64,000 nucleotides of DNA from Akkermansiaceae bacterium (GCA_025457665.1 JALOTY010000006.1:1-64000), one strand, 5' to 3'. Counted from the stretch's first letter, positions 1 through 8,651 are shown. Made by a program: numbers and translations. Notes: generated by a model from the sequence alone, not told the origin.

Positions 1-2
1 CC

Positions 3-53
3 TTCGAGCAATTCGTTCACGACCTCCGCCTCGCGGTGGTGCACGGGGATTGA
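3..53 (+). CDS. 3' end of an upstream gene (partial)
   Basis: An open frame from the window edge reads FEQFVHDLRLAVVHGD and ends in TGA at 51-53. It precedes the next plus-strand gene by about 33 bp, a normal intergenic distance. Only 16 residues are visible, so neither the family nor the reality of the gene can be established. Confidence 0.25.
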   Translation, partial: FEQFVHDLRLAVVHGD

Positions 54-86
54 CAGCCCGTGGACGAGCACCTGCAATGATGGCGG

Positions 87-740
87 ATGATTATTTTCGG
101 CATCCATGGCGTCACGACCACACGCGAAAAGGGCCGTTTTTTCTGTCCCCAATGCGGGCCGGATCGACCGTTTCGCAGGCGCAAGGTGCGGCGTTTCTTC
201 ACCCTCTATTTCATCCCATTGATCCCGCTCGATAGGATCGGTGAATATCTGGAGTGCGGAGAATGCAAGGGTCGCTTTGATCCCGCCGCTCCCGAAGTCC
301 CGCCTGTGGCTTTGAAGGTGACCGATGAGGATGCCCGCCACCTTGCTTTGCGGAAGGTCATGGTCGCCATGGCCGTGGCCGAAGGCGGGTTCGATGCAGC
401 GAGAAGTGCCGAAGTCCGCCGCATCTATGAGGAGAAGAGCGGCAGGCCGATGTTTGATGGCGATGTGAGATTGGAGTCCTCCGATATGCAGTCGGCAGGC
501 GTGAGTGTGAAAACGGTCATCGGCGGGGTGCTGGCGGGAATGGATGAACATGACCGCGAAGCGGTCTTCGAAGCCGCCTGGCGTGTGGCGATGGCGGATG
601 GTGAAATGCATGCGCCAGAGGAAAGCCTGTTGGATCAGGTGGCGGATGCCCTGGGTTTCAGTGTGGCGCATCGTTTGGGCCTGTTAGGCCTGTTGCGTAG
701 CGAGGGCAGGCTTCCGCCGAGAAAGACGCCGTCGCATTGA
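87..740 (+). CDS. Zinc-ribbon protein with TerB-like domain
   Basis: This is a 217-residue protein with two zinc-binding knuckles near the N-terminus, CPQC at about 20-23 and CGEC at about 57-60, separated by a hydrophobic, arginine-flanked stretch (FFTLYFIPLIPL). Together they form a zinc ribbon of the kind found in small bacterial membrane-associated proteins. Residues about 75-205 are helical and acidic and resemble the TerB/DjlA-N fold (ALRKVMVAMAVAEGG, then a second block AAWRVAMADGEMHAPEE). TerB-like domains are known from tellurite and stress-response proteins, but the role here is unknown. The ATG at 87 was chosen because the zinc ribbon begins shortly after it. The next gene starts 24 bp downstream on the same strand, so the two may be co-transcribed. 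Confidence 0.75.
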   Translation: MIIFGIHGVTTTREKGRFFCPQCGPDRPFRRRKVRRFFTLYFIPLIPLDRIGEYLECGECKGRFDPAAPEVPPVALKVTDEDARHLALRKVMVAMAVAEGGFDAARSAEVRRIYEEKSGRPMFDGDVRLESSDMQSAGVSVKTVIGGVLAGMDEHDREAVFEAAWRVAMADGEMHAPEESLLDQVADALGFSVAHRLGLLGLLRSEGRLPPRKTPSH

Positions 741-764
741 ATTGAAATTTCTAACAGAAAAATC

Positions 765-1604
765 ATGAAAGACTACCTTCCCTCTTCGTTTCCGCAGCCC
801 GGAGTGCCGCCGCTTCCCGGAGGATATCCCATGCCGGGTCAGCCGACGCGGACCAGTGGCATGGCCATTGCGAGTCTGGTGTTCGGAGTCATCTCCCTGC
901 CGATGATTTTCGTTTGTCTGGGACTCTTCACAGGTTTGCTGGGAATCGTCTTTGGCATCATCGCTCTTGTCGCGGTTTCCAAGGGTGGGGGACAAGTGAA
1001 AGGCCGCGGCATGGCTTGGGCGGGCATATTGCTCAGTGTGGCGGCCTTTGGGATTTATGGTGTCTTCCTTGCCTACATGAGCAAGGAGTCAAAGCCCTTC
1101 GGCAGCGAGGCCTACGACAAGTTCGAGGAGGTCGAGAGAACCCTGAGTGCCGAACCCGGAAGCGATGGATCGATGACGGAGGACGAGAAAAAGGTGGCGA
1201 TCGCTTTCCTTGAGGATTTCACGACACTGCATGCCCTCAGTGTCGAGCGAGAGCAGGATGCGGGCAAGGGCCTGGAGCCAACTGAACTCAAGGGCGAAGC
1301 CGAAGTGGCCTGCCGGATCACGGATCGCTGCTGCATGATTCTCGTCCGCGTTCCGGAATACCGGAGGCATACCGAGGATGCGAAAAAAAGCGTGTCGGAA
1401 ATGGCCTGGATGGTCGCCGTGAGTGCGGTGGAAAGCCTCGATCCTCCGCTTGACGAGGATGTCGTTCTTGTCGTGGGGCTCAAAGGGATGGCGCAGTATG
1501 GTGCCATCATGACCGGCAGCCCGACCGCCGTGGCTCCCGAGAAAACCGACAACAAGGAATCCCGCCTCCACGAATTCTTCCAGGACGCTGCCGAAGCGCC
1601 GTAA
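765..1604 (+). CDS. DUF4190-type membrane protein
   Basis: This 279-residue protein begins with a proline/glycine-rich cytoplasmic segment (about 1-25). Two hydrophobic segments follow at about 29-63 and 80-105, with the SLVFGVIS...GLLGIVFGIIAL pattern and a GRGMAWAGILLS stretch typical of DUF4190. The remaining 170 residues are hydrophilic and probably exposed on one side of the membrane. They contain no recognised catalytic motif. The ATG at 765 lies 24 bp after the TerB-like gene and probably shares its transcript. The gene ends only 5 bp from the end of the convergent minus-strand operon. Function is unknown. Confidence 0.75.
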   Translation: MKDYLPSSFPQPGVPPLPGGYPMPGQPTRTSGMAIASLVFGVISLPMIFVCLGLFTGLLGIVFGIIALVAVSKGGGQVKGRGMAWAGILLSVAAFGIYGVFLAYMSKESKPFGSEAYDKFEEVERTLSAEPGSDGSMTEDEKKVAIAFLEDFTTLHALSVEREQDAGKGLEPTELKGEAEVACRITDRCCMILVRVPEYRRHTEDAKKSVSEMAWMVAVSAVESLDPPLDEDVVLVVGLKGMAQYGAIMTGSPTAVAPEKTDNKESRLHEFFQDAAEAP

Positions 1605-1609
1605 AACGG

Positions 1610-2314
1610 TTAGAGCGTGAACTCGCCGTGGACGCGTTGGTCGGTGATGCGGAGGAATTTTTCGAGTTGTTGCTCGATGTAGATCGCGTGTTCCGGGGCG
1701 GTGAGGCTTTTGAGAAGGGTCTTGCGGGTGTTGCCCTTCAAGACGGCTTCGAGTTCGTAGGAACTGCTGGTGCCGTTTTTGTTGCGGCTGATTTTCTCGC
1801 GGCAGAAGAGCTGCACGATTTCGGTGCTGGCGATGACCTGATTTCCGCGCCACGGGATGGGGCCGTGTTGGATGGCGAGGCGACCGCTGCCGGCGCGGAT
1901 TTCCGTGCGGTTGCAGAAGGTGGCGATGACCATGTAGAGCAGGCCGATGCCGACGGCGGTGTGAATGAGGCCGAAGGCGGACATGAACCAGGCACCGGTG
2001 GAGAGGGCGATGGTGTGCCAGACGACGAGGAAGCCGTTCCAGAACAGGCAGAAGAAGGCGAGGAACCAGACGGCGTGATTGAACCAACGGCGGGTGATGA
2101 CGAGGTCGGGACCTTCCTGGGCGATGGTGAAACGGGCGGGCAGCTCTACTTGCGGGCGGGGCAGGACCTCGCGGTTTTCCGGGGTCAGCACCGTGGGGAT
2201 GGCGAAGAGGGACTGGCAGTGAGGGCAGCGGGCGGCGGCAAGCTGGGGTGAGATGTCCTCAGGGCTGAGGATGGAACCGCAGTTCTTGCATTTGAGTTCG
2301 ATGAGTTCAGCCAC
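1610..2314 (-). CDS. Zinc-ribbon membrane protein, last gene of the pseudokinase operon
   Basis: A GTG start at 2314 is proposed, 4 bp after the stop of the upstream gene, giving 234 residues that open with VAELIELKCKNCG. A zinc ribbon is formed by CKNC and CPHC in the first 40 residues. Two adjacent hydrophobic segments in the middle (WFLAFFCLFWNGFLVVW and FGLIHTAVGIGLLYMVIATF) make a membrane hairpin. The C-terminal part resembles the small PH-like/DUF3592-like domains that follow such hairpins in other bacteria, but this match is loose. An upstream ATG in the same frame at 2653 was rejected because its extension lies inside the preceding gene. Close spacing in the three-gene operon suggests a joint function with the pseudokinase-FGE protein. 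Confidence 0.7.
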   Translation of the reverse strand: MAELIELKCKNCGSILSPEDISPQLAAARCPHCQSLFAIPTVLTPENREVLPRPQVELPARFTIAQEGPDLVITRRWFNHAVWFLAFFCLFWNGFLVVWHTIALSTGAWFMSAFGLIHTAVGIGLLYMVIATFCNRTEIRAGSGRLAIQHGPIPWRGNQVIASTEIVQLFCREKISRNKNGTSSSYELEAVLKGNTRKTLLKSLTAPEHAIYIEQQLEKFLRITDQRVHGEFTL

Positions 2315-2318
2315 GGGA

Positions 2319-3797
2319 TCAGGAAGCGGGTAAAACGACGCGGAAACCGAGGTCGGGCCGGCGCTGGAGACGGTCGCGTGTCCAGGCTCGGGCGAGGGCA
2401 CCGCCGCCGGGGTTTTTCCAGGAGGCGCCGATGATGACAAACTCCTTGCCGCCGATGGGGTTGGCGGGGTTGGTGGCGGCGCGGCGGGTCCATTCGGAAA
2501 CCGACCCGGCCATGCCGCGCATGCCGGCCGGGGTGCGATCGACCATCGAGTCGGTATGCACGGGACCCCAGCTCGCGGGTTGGAGGGTTTCGGGTTTTTC
2601 CAGCTTCTGGCGCAGGGCGGCGAACCATTCTTCCTGGGTGGGCAGGCGGGCACCCTTCCAGGTGCAGTAGGCGGTGGCGTCGAACCAATCGATATTCACC
2701 ACCGGATGCTGGAGGCTGATGGGCGCGCCGTTCCAGTTCCCGCCGTCGCGGGCGGCACTGAGCATGGCATCCCAATCGGTGGGAAAGTGGTCGGTCTTGG
2801 CGGGCGGCTGGCTTTCGGCATCGAAGACGTTTCTTTCGTCGGCCGGGAGCTGGGCGAGGACTTCGAGGAATTCGAGGTATTCGCCGATGGTGACCTCGTG
2901 GGCGGAAATCCGGAAGGCGGCGAGATTTTCCGTGCCGCCATCGGGTGTGGGATGGGCGCCGGCAGGGACGGCGACAGGCTCGGGAAGGGCGCTGGCGGAG
3001 GGCGGGGCGGGCTGCTCGCCGCTGGGCCAGAGGGCAAAAACGGCGACAAGGATCAGGGCGAGAGCACCGAGGGAAATGGCGATGACGGGGGCCTTCGATT
3101 TCTTGCGGATGGCGGGAGCGGTGCGGGGCGAATTGGCAGTGGGCTCGGCCTCCAGGAGCTGGGCTTCGATTTGTTCGCCGTAGGAGCGGACTTGATCCCA
3201 TTGGAGCGGCTCGGTCACGCCTTCACCCCGCATCCAGGCAAGGACGGTGAGGACACGGCTGGCGCCGGGCATGCCATCGGCGACGAGTCCGGGAAGGGCT
3301 TGGCCGAGGCGCTGGATATCGGCCAGGGCTTCGGCGGGCTCATGGGTGCCGGCGCGGGCGATGTTTTCGATGCGGATGACGCCATGGACATCGAGGTGAA
3401 TGGCGGCGGGAGTGAGCGGTTCGGTGCGGACTCCGTGGGCGGAAAGCTGGAGCATGGCCTCGGCCGTGCGGCGGAGGACGTGGGCGAGGGCGGCGGGCTT
3501 GAGGGCTTCACGGGTGCGCAGGCGGTCGGCCAGGCTGGCACTGCTGAGGTGTTCGAGGGCGACGAAACATTCGTTTTCCCCCGAGCTGGCTTCGTAAACC
3601 GAGCCGATGAGCGGGTGGTCCACGGCGGCCTTGGCGCGGACATCGGCGAGGAAGCTTTCGCGCTGGCGGAGGTCGGTGAGTTCGACGAGGACGACGTTGC
3701 GGCCGATGGAGGACTGCTCGGCGAACCAGGTGGTCTGGCCGGGGTGTTGGGCGAGGGGCTGGAGCAGGCGGTAGTCGCCGAGCTGACGGGATTCCAT
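2319..3797 (-). CDS. Pseudokinase-FGE (SUMF1-like) transmembrane fusion protein
   Basis: The start MESRQLGDYRLL at 3797 gives 492 residues. Residues 1-220 follow the layout of a Ser/Thr kinase domain (GDYRLLQPL as the strand before the P-loop, ALEHLSSASLADRL as hinge and helix D). The lysine strand reads VVLVEL instead of VAIK, the HRD loop reads LTPAAIHLD, and DFG is replaced by IRIENI, so phosphotransfer is unlikely. A transmembrane helix lies at about 233-255. Residues about 275-492 form a formylglycine-generating-enzyme/SUMF1 domain with HPVVNIDWFDATAYCTWKG, RLPTQEEWFAAL and FRVVLPAS. The usual RGGSW...CRxxxR segment reads IGASW...LARAWTR, without the catalytic cysteine. Both domains therefore look degenerate, and a sensing or scaffold role is inferred. 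The gene is spaced by 4 bp on each side within its operon. Confidence 0.8.
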   Translation of the reverse strand: MESRQLGDYRLLQPLAQHPGQTTWFAEQSSIGRNVVLVELTDLRQRESFLADVRAKAAVDHPLIGSVYEASSGENECFVALEHLSSASLADRLRTREALKPAALAHVLRRTAEAMLQLSAHGVRTEPLTPAAIHLDVHGVIRIENIARAGTHEPAEALADIQRLGQALPGLVADGMPGASRVLTVLAWMRGEGVTEPLQWDQVRSYGEQIEAQLLEAEPTANSPRTAPAIRKKSKAPVIAISLGALALILVAVFALWPSGEQPAPPSASALPEPVAVPAGAHPTPDGGTENLAAFRISAHEVTIGEYLEFLEVLAQLPADERNVFDAESQPPAKTDHFPTDWDAMLSAARDGGNWNGAPISLQHPVVNIDWFDATAYCTWKGARLPTQEEWFAALRQKLEKPETLQPASWGPVHTDSMVDRTPAGMRGMAGSVSEWTRRAATNPANPIGGKEFVIIGASWKNPGGGALARAWTRDRLQRRPDLGFRVVLPAS

Positions 3798-3801
3798 GAA
3801 A

Positions 3802-4971
3802 TCAGGGTTCGGGAAGAGGTGGAAGGTCGTTGCCGGGTTCGAGAGGCGGGAGGTCGCCACCGGGTTCGAGGGGCGGAAGCTGATCGATGCCGGGGAGGAG
3901 GGGGTTGGAGGGATCGAAATCCCGGGGCAGCATGTCCTGTTCGAGGAAAAGGGGATCCTCGGCTGTGGTTTCCGGGGTGGCGGCCTCGCTGGTGAGGTGT
4001 CGGGGGTAGGCGGCGACGTCGATCAGCTCGTTTTTGTAGAAGAGCTGGATGACGTAACCATAGTATTTCCGCTGGCCGAGGAGGTAGGCGTCCTGTTCGC
4101 GGGCCTTGGGGATGATGTAGGTGGTGCTGAGGAATTCCTCGCCGCCGACCCAGTCGATGGCCCCGGAGACCCAGCGGTTTTCGATGGTGGAATCCGGCCC
4201 GTAGGTGTGGGTGCGGCCATCGGGGGTTTTATCGAAGGGCAGCACGCTGACGACGAAATCCGAGGCGCTGGGTTCCTCGCCGGGAGCGGCGGTGACGGGA
4301 ACGGTGAGGATGACGCGTTCACCGGCGTTGAAGTGGTCGTCATTGAAAACCCGGACGCGGCCGAGGGCGAGCTTGCCGCGCATGTCGGCCGGGCGGGCGA
4401 TGCCTTCTTCCAGCTTGCGGGCGGCGAGTTGGTAAAGCGCTCCGGCATCGGTCCCGAGCTGGGTGACCTGAAGGTAGGCCTCGGCGGCCTTGTCGGCGAG
4501 GGAGAGGTCGAAACCGGCCATGGCCTCGTAAACCAAGCCGAGTTCGTAAAGGGTATTCGGCTCGTTGGGTTCGCGGCGGCGGGCTTCTTCGAGCTTGATG
4601 ATGGCGGCGCCCATGTCCTCGGCAACGCGGGCTTCGCGGGCTTCGGCGACGAGGCGTTCGACGACGGGATCGGCGATGGCCGGGGCGCGCAGCGGGCGCG
4701 GCGGGGGCAGGGCTTCGTCGGGAAGCACGGGATCGGGGGCGGGGGGCAGGGCAACGATCGGTGGCGCGGGAGCGGGAGCCGGGGCGGGCGGGGCGACGTT
4801 GACGATGCGGGTGACGATTTTTTCCTCGATGCGGACTTCGCGGGCCGCTTCCACGCGGAGGGCGAGGGCGATGCCGCCGATGATGAGCTGGGTGAAGGCG
4901 AGCAGACCGAGCATCCAGCAGGCGATCTGGAAGATCGATGCCGAGCGGGCTTTTCCGGAGGGAGTGCTCAT
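3802..4971 (-). CDS. Membrane-anchored TPR protein, first gene of the pseudokinase operon
   Basis: The ATG at 4971 (MSTPSGKARSASIFQ) gives 389 residues. A signal-anchor helix lies at about 13-37 (IACWMLGLLAFTQLIIGGIALAL). It is followed by a proline/alanine-rich linker (about 58-95) and at least two TPR-like helical pairs (LVAEAREARVAEDMGAAIIKLEEARR, EPNTLYELGLVYEAM). A beta-rich region then follows. The C-terminus carries a short degenerate repeat of the type PPLEPGxDLPPLEPG. A much longer same-frame ORF starting at 5484 was rejected because it runs antisense to pabB. No enzyme motif is seen. It probably presents partner-binding surfaces to the downstream pseudokinase-FGE protein, whose start lies 4 bp beyond its stop. 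Confidence 0.75.
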   Translation of the reverse strand: MSTPSGKARSASIFQIACWMLGLLAFTQLIIGGIALALRVEAAREVRIEEKIVTRIVNVAPPAPAPAPAPPIVALPPAPDPVLPDEALPPPRPLRAPAIADPVVERLVAEAREARVAEDMGAAIIKLEEARRREPNEPNTLYELGLVYEAMAGFDLSLADKAAEAYLQVTQLGTDAGALYQLAARKLEEGIARPADMRGKLALGRVRVFNDDHFNAGERVILTVPVTAAPGEEPSASDFVVSVLPFDKTPDGRTHTYGPDSTIENRWVSGAIDWVGGEEFLSTTYIIPKAREQDAYLLGQRKYYGYVIQLFYKNELIDVAAYPRHLTSEAATPETTAEDPLFLEQDMLPRDFDPSNPLLPGIDQLPPLEPGGDLPPLEPGNDLPPLPEP

Positions 4972-5100
4972 GTGGCGTGAGCTTAAGGTTTTTTCCCGGC
5001 GGGGGGCAAGGAGCAAGAGGGGGATGTGAGGTGGGGTCGGGCGGACTTGGTTCTTGGCAAGAAGGGGGAGCGGGCTAGTTTGCGGCGCCGGGCAGGACCG

Positions 5101-6384
5101 GTGGAACCAGCAGAAGATCCCGTGGGTTTTGCGGAAACGAGCACCCGAGTCGATTTGGAGGGGCTGATGCCCTTCGAGGTGGCGGCGCGGCTGCGGCATT
5201 TGCCGGGGCTGGTGTTTTTTGATTCGGCGGGAAACCAGCCGGGCGATAGCGGGCCGCCGGTCTCGGTGGTGGCGGCGCGACCGGTCGAGGTGATCCGCGG
5301 ATCCATCCACGACCCGGCATCCCGGGCGAAATTGGAGGCCGTCTTGGCCAAGCGTGCCTTGCCGAATGCCATGGACCTCGGATTTCCCTCGGGCGGGCTG
5401 TGCGGGTGGATCGGCTACGAGGGGGATTTCGTTTTCGGCGACTATCCGGAAATGCTGGTGCACACCGAGTCCGGCGGCTGGCACGAAGTGGGCGGGCTTT
5501 CCGCAGAGCTGAGGGAAACCGGTCCGGAGGAGCGAGCCGAGATCGGCCCGGTGACGGCGAAGATGTTGCGGGAGGATTTCCTCACGGGTGTGGAAAGGAT
5601 CCGCGAGTGGATCGCGGCGGGGGACATCTATCAGGTGAACCTGACGCAGGCTTTCGAAGCGGAGGTGAGGGGCGGATCGCTCTGGGGGCTGTATGCCTGC
5701 CTGAGGGAGCTTTCCCCGGCGCCGATGGCGGCGTGGCTGGAGCTGGATGGCAGGGAGCTGCTGAGTTCATCGCCGGAGACATTTCTGCGCATGTCCGGTC
5801 GGGGAATCGAAACCCGGCCGATCAAGGGGACCCGTCCGCGATCCTCGGCGGCGGCGGAAGACCGTCGACTGGCGGTGGAACTCCAGACATCGCCCAAGGA
5901 AATCGCCGAGCTGGTGATGATCACCGATCTGCTGCGCAACGACCTCGGCCGGGTCTGTGATTTCGGCAGCGTGGAAGTTCGGGAAATGCTGCGCCTCGAG
6001 ACGCTGGCGCAGGTGCATCACCTCGTCTCGGTGGTGGCGGGTCGCTTGGCGGAAGGAACCCGTCAGATCGATGCGCTGGCGGCATGTTTCCCCGGAGGCA
6101 GCATCACCGGTGCGCCGAAAAAGCGGGCCATGGAGATCATTTCCGAACTCGAAGGCGGGCCGCGCGGGGTGTATTGCGGGGCGATCGGGTATTTCGGCTA
6201 TGGCGGGGAGAGCCAGTTCAACATCGCCATCCGGACGATCGTGCGTGAGGCGGATCGACTGAGTTTCCACGTCGGTGCAGGCATCGTGGCGGACTCCGAT
6301 CCCGAGCGGGAGTATGAGGAAACCTTGCACAAGGCGGAAGGCATCCGTCTGGCTCTGGAGAGATATGCGGCGCAGGGTGCCTGA
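5101..6384 (+). CDS. pabB: Aminodeoxychorismate synthase component I
   Basis: The protein converts chorismate to aminodeoxychorismate for folate synthesis, using ammonia from a PabA glutaminase that is not encoded nearby. The chorismate-binding domain is intact: GDIYQVNLTQAF, SPETFLRM, MITDLLRNDLGR, CFPGGSITGAPKKRAMEII and GAGIVADSDPEREYEE. The motif PIKGTRPR carries a lysine at about residue 242, where anthranilate synthase TrpE has alanine (PIAGT). This lysine is characteristic of PabB and supports the assignment over TrpE. The start is uncertain. A GTG at 5101 is preferred because the extension up to the ATG at 5026 is low-complexity and lies in the divergent promoter region. The gene ends 9 bp from the convergent parvulin gene. 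Confidence 0.88.
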   Translation: MEPAEDPVGFAETSTRVDLEGLMPFEVAARLRHLPGLVFFDSAGNQPGDSGPPVSVVAARPVEVIRGSIHDPASRAKLEAVLAKRALPNAMDLGFPSGGLCGWIGYEGDFVFGDYPEMLVHTESGGWHEVGGLSAELRETGPEERAEIGPVTAKMLREDFLTGVERIREWIAAGDIYQVNLTQAFEAEVRGGSLWGLYACLRELSPAPMAAWLELDGRELLSSSPETFLRMSGRGIETRPIKGTRPRSSAAAEDRRLAVELQTSPKEIAELVMITDLLRNDLGRVCDFGSVEVREMLRLETLAQVHHLVSVVAGRLAEGTRQIDALAACFPGGSITGAPKKRAMEIISELEGGPRGVYCGAIGYFGYGGESQFNIAIRTIVREADRLSFHVGAGIVADSDPEREYEETLHKAEGIRLALERYAAQGA

Positions 6385-6393
6385 GCGAGGCGC

Positions 6394-7248
6394 TCAGGCG
6401 GGATTTTCCAATCCACGGATATCGGCCTGCTGGCGGAGGTCCTGAGCCAGGGATTTGAGGATTTTCCGGCGTGCCTGATCCATGGCGGCCTGGCGGGCAT
6501 CAGCAGCGATTTCCTCGAAGGGCGGGAAACGGGCCGGCTCGGCTTCATCGATGCGGAAAAGGTGGAAGGCCTGATCGTGGAAAACGACAGGGCTGATCTC
6601 GCCTGCCCGGAGAGAGAAGAGGAGGATCTCGATGGGATCGGGCGCAAGTTCGCGGGTGATCCAGCCGATGTCGGTCACGCCGTCTTTCCTCTCGGTATGC
6701 TGTGCGGCGAGTGCGGAAAAATCGGCACCGGCCAAGGCCATTTCGCGGACTTCGCAGAGCACGCGGTGGATTTCCCAGGGATCGGTGCCGGGGTGCTTGA
6801 GCAAGTGGGTCACTCGGATTCGCGGCGGGAGGCGGAAGCCATCGGGATTTTCCTCCAGCCAGAGCCGCAGCGCTTCGTCATCGGGCACATGAAGATTTTC
6901 CCACAGCCCGGCGGTGAACCGCTCCATGCGGAGCCGGGCGATCAGCTCATCACGAATGGCGTCGCGTTGTTGTTCGAGGACATCCCAGGAGGCTCCGTGG
7001 CTGCGCCAGCGGCGGAGTTCATCTTCGAGGGCCTGGCGAACCTCATCGGCGGCCGGGATGGGCACCCGTTTCTCCGCTTCCTGGGCGAGCAGGATGCCAT
7101 CGATGACCTCCTGAGTGGCCTGCTCGCGGAAAAGCGCGTCGTGCTCGCAGCAGGAAAGCGATGAGCGGACCTCGGCCTCGGACTTGAGGCGGGCGAAGGC
7201 GTCGTCGATCAAGCTGGGATCGACCGGCTCTCCATTCACGGAAATCAC
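6394..7248 (-). CDS. PpiC-type (parvulin) peptidyl-prolyl isomerase, NifM-like
   Basis: This 284-residue protein has an N-terminal helical chaperone-like region (about 1-125) followed by a rotamase domain at about 145-245 with IRVTHLLKH, ADFSALAAQHTERKDGVTDIGWI and EISPVVFHDQAFHLFRI. These match the parvulin signature. No signal peptide is visible (MISVNGEPVDPSLI), so it is probably cytoplasmic. The arrangement resembles NifM, although nothing around it suggests nitrogen fixation. Its ATG overlaps the TGA of the upstream gene (ATGA at 7245-7248), indicating translational coupling. The likely role is folding of a partner protein, possibly the upstream gene product, which is inference. Confidence 0.82.
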   Translation of the reverse strand: MISVNGEPVDPSLIDDAFARLKSEAEVRSSLSCCEHDALFREQATQEVIDGILLAQEAEKRVPIPAADEVRQALEDELRRWRSHGASWDVLEQQRDAIRDELIARLRMERFTAGLWENLHVPDDEALRLWLEENPDGFRLPPRIRVTHLLKHPGTDPWEIHRVLCEVREMALAGADFSALAAQHTERKDGVTDIGWITRELAPDPIEILLFSLRAGEISPVVFHDQAFHLFRIDEAEPARFPPFEEIAADARQAAMDQARRKILKSLAQDLRQQADIRGLENPA

Positions 7249-7934
7249 GGCTCCGGCTTGAAACGGGGGTCGACGTATTCGCGGATGGGCAATTCCCTCG
7301 CGCGCTGTTCGTCGTAGATGACTCTCAACCTCGCTGCTTCTTCGAGATTGGGCATGTTGGGATCGACGTTGCCGCCGCCATTGTCGCTGCCGCCGTCATT
7401 TCCGCCATTGTCGCCACCGGCATCACCGCCGAAGCCGGGAGCGAGATTCGGGTGATGGCGGGCGAGGTAGTCGGAGTAAAGTGCCTCGTAGGTGGAGACC
7501 CAGTTGTCGGGATTGGTGGCGATGGCGGAGCCAAGTTTTTCACGGAGGATTTCCGCATCCTTGTAGGCGGCGAGGCGGCGTTCATCGGCCTCATTGGGAT
7601 GTCCGTCCTTTTTCCGCTGGGCCGCTGCCTCGGCGATGGCCTTGTCGAGGCTGGTTTGTTGATCTGTCGAGAGCAGGCGGTCGATGTTTGGCTGCCTGCC
7701 CACACCGAGCGGGTCGGCGGGAGTGGGACTGCGTTCGGCGATCTGGGCGTCGGAACCCTCGTCGCGCGACCCCGGGCTTGCCTTCCGCTGGGATCCCTTG
7801 GCGGCGGAATCATTCAGGGAGATGCCGTCCTCGCGGTCCTCATCGTTTGTCGTTTGACGGTTGGCGGCAAAAATTGCCAGTCCGGCGGCAATCGCGACGG
7901 TGGCGCAGGCGGCGATGAGGGGACCTCGTTGCAT
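7245..7934 (-). CDS. Membrane-anchored protein of unknown function, coupled to the parvulin gene
   Basis: The 229-residue product has an N-terminal hydrophobic anchor (about residues 5-24, LIAACATVAIAAGLAIFAA) and a charged, disordered region rich in Asp, Ser and Pro. A helical segment with alternating Ala, Glu and Arg follows, then an Asn/Gly/Asp-rich linker at about 165-190. No conserved domain is recognised. Most of the chain is probably extracytoplasmic. It is the first gene of a pair and overlaps the parvulin start by 4 bp. The coupling suggests that the isomerase acts with or on it. Confidence 0.65.
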   Translation of the reverse strand: MQRGPLIAACATVAIAAGLAIFAANRQTTNDEDREDGISLNDSAAKGSQRKASPGSRDEGSDAQIAERSPTPADPLGVGRQPNIDRLLSTDQQTSLDKAIAEAAAQRKKDGHPNEADERRLAAYKDAEILREKLGSAIATNPDNWVSTYEALYSDYLARHHPNLAPGFGGDAGGDNGGNDGGSDNGGGNVDPNMPNLEEAARLRVIYDEQRARELPIREYVDPRFKPEP

Positions 7935-7982
7935 CGGCGGCGAAGATGACTCGGAAAATGGCGGAGGAAAAGGAGGAAATCC

Positions 7983-8651
7983 TCACGCCTCGCGGATGGC
8001 TCGGACCGCGGCGGCCATGTCCGGGGCGCGGAAGGTGGAGGAGCCGGCGACGAGGACGTTGGCACCCGCACGGCCACAAAGGGCGGCGGTGGTGGCGTCG
8101 ATCCCGCCATCCACCTCGATGTGATAGGCCAACCCACGCGCGCTGCGGGCGGCGGCGGCGGCTTCGATTTTCGGCAGGACCTCGGGCATGAAGGCCTGCC
8201 CGCCGAAACCGGGGACGACGGTCATGCACAGCAGGAGGTCGATTTCCCCGAGGTAGGGCTCGGCGGCTTCGAAGGGAGTCGCGGGATTGATGGCGAGCCC
8301 CGCTTGCAGCCCGGCGGCGCGGATGCGGCGAAGGGTTTCCGCGACATCGTGGTCGGCTTCGACATGCACGGTGATGAGGTCCGATCCGGCGGCGATGAAA
8401 CGCTCGAGATAATGATCCGGCCGCGAGATCATGAGATGCACGTCGAGAAAGATATCATTCGTTTCATGCACCGCCTGGACCATCGCGGGGCCGAAGGAGA
8501 TGTTATCGACGAAATGGCCGTCCATGACATCGAGGTGCAGCCAATCCGCTCCGGCGTGGATGGCGCGGGTGGTTTCCTCGCGGACTCGCGAGAAATCGGC
8601 GGCCAGCAGGGAGGGGGCGATGACGCGGTCGTGGCAGGTGCGCGGGATCAT
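7983..8651 (-). CDS. rpe: Ribulose-phosphate 3-epimerase
   Basis: The enzyme interconverts ribulose 5-phosphate and xylulose 5-phosphate in the pentose phosphate pathway. The TIM-barrel family motifs are clear over 222 residues: IAPSLLAADF at the start, WLHLDVMDGHFVDNISFGP with the metal/catalytic His and Asp, DVHLMISRPDHYLERF, GLAINPATP, VVPGFGGQAFMPEVLPKI and HIEVDGGI before the phosphate-binding GANVLVAGSSTF loop. The length is normal. The start at 8651 overlaps the stop of the upstream glyoxalase-family gene by 4 bp (ATGA), so the two are translationally coupled. Confidence 0.95.
   Translation of the reverse strand: MIPRTCHDRVIAPSLLAADFSRVREETTRAIHAGADWLHLDVMDGHFVDNISFGPAMVQAVHETNDIFLDVHLMISRPDHYLERFIAAGSDLITVHVEADHDVAETLRRIRAAGLQAGLAINPATPFEAAEPYLGEIDLLLCMTVVPGFGGQAFMPEVLPKIEAAAAARSARGLAYHIEVDGGIDATTAALCGRAGANVLVAGSSTFRAPDMAAAVRAIREA

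Noticed and set aside
2556..3995. 479-residue plus-strand frame opposite the pseudokinase gene
   Set aside because: It is Gly/Glu-rich low-complexity translation antisense to a gene with clear kinase and FGE motifs.
5026..5100. Longer N-terminus for pabB
   Set aside because: The added residues are basic low-complexity sequence inside the divergent promoter region, and chorismate-binding enzymes of this family do not need them.
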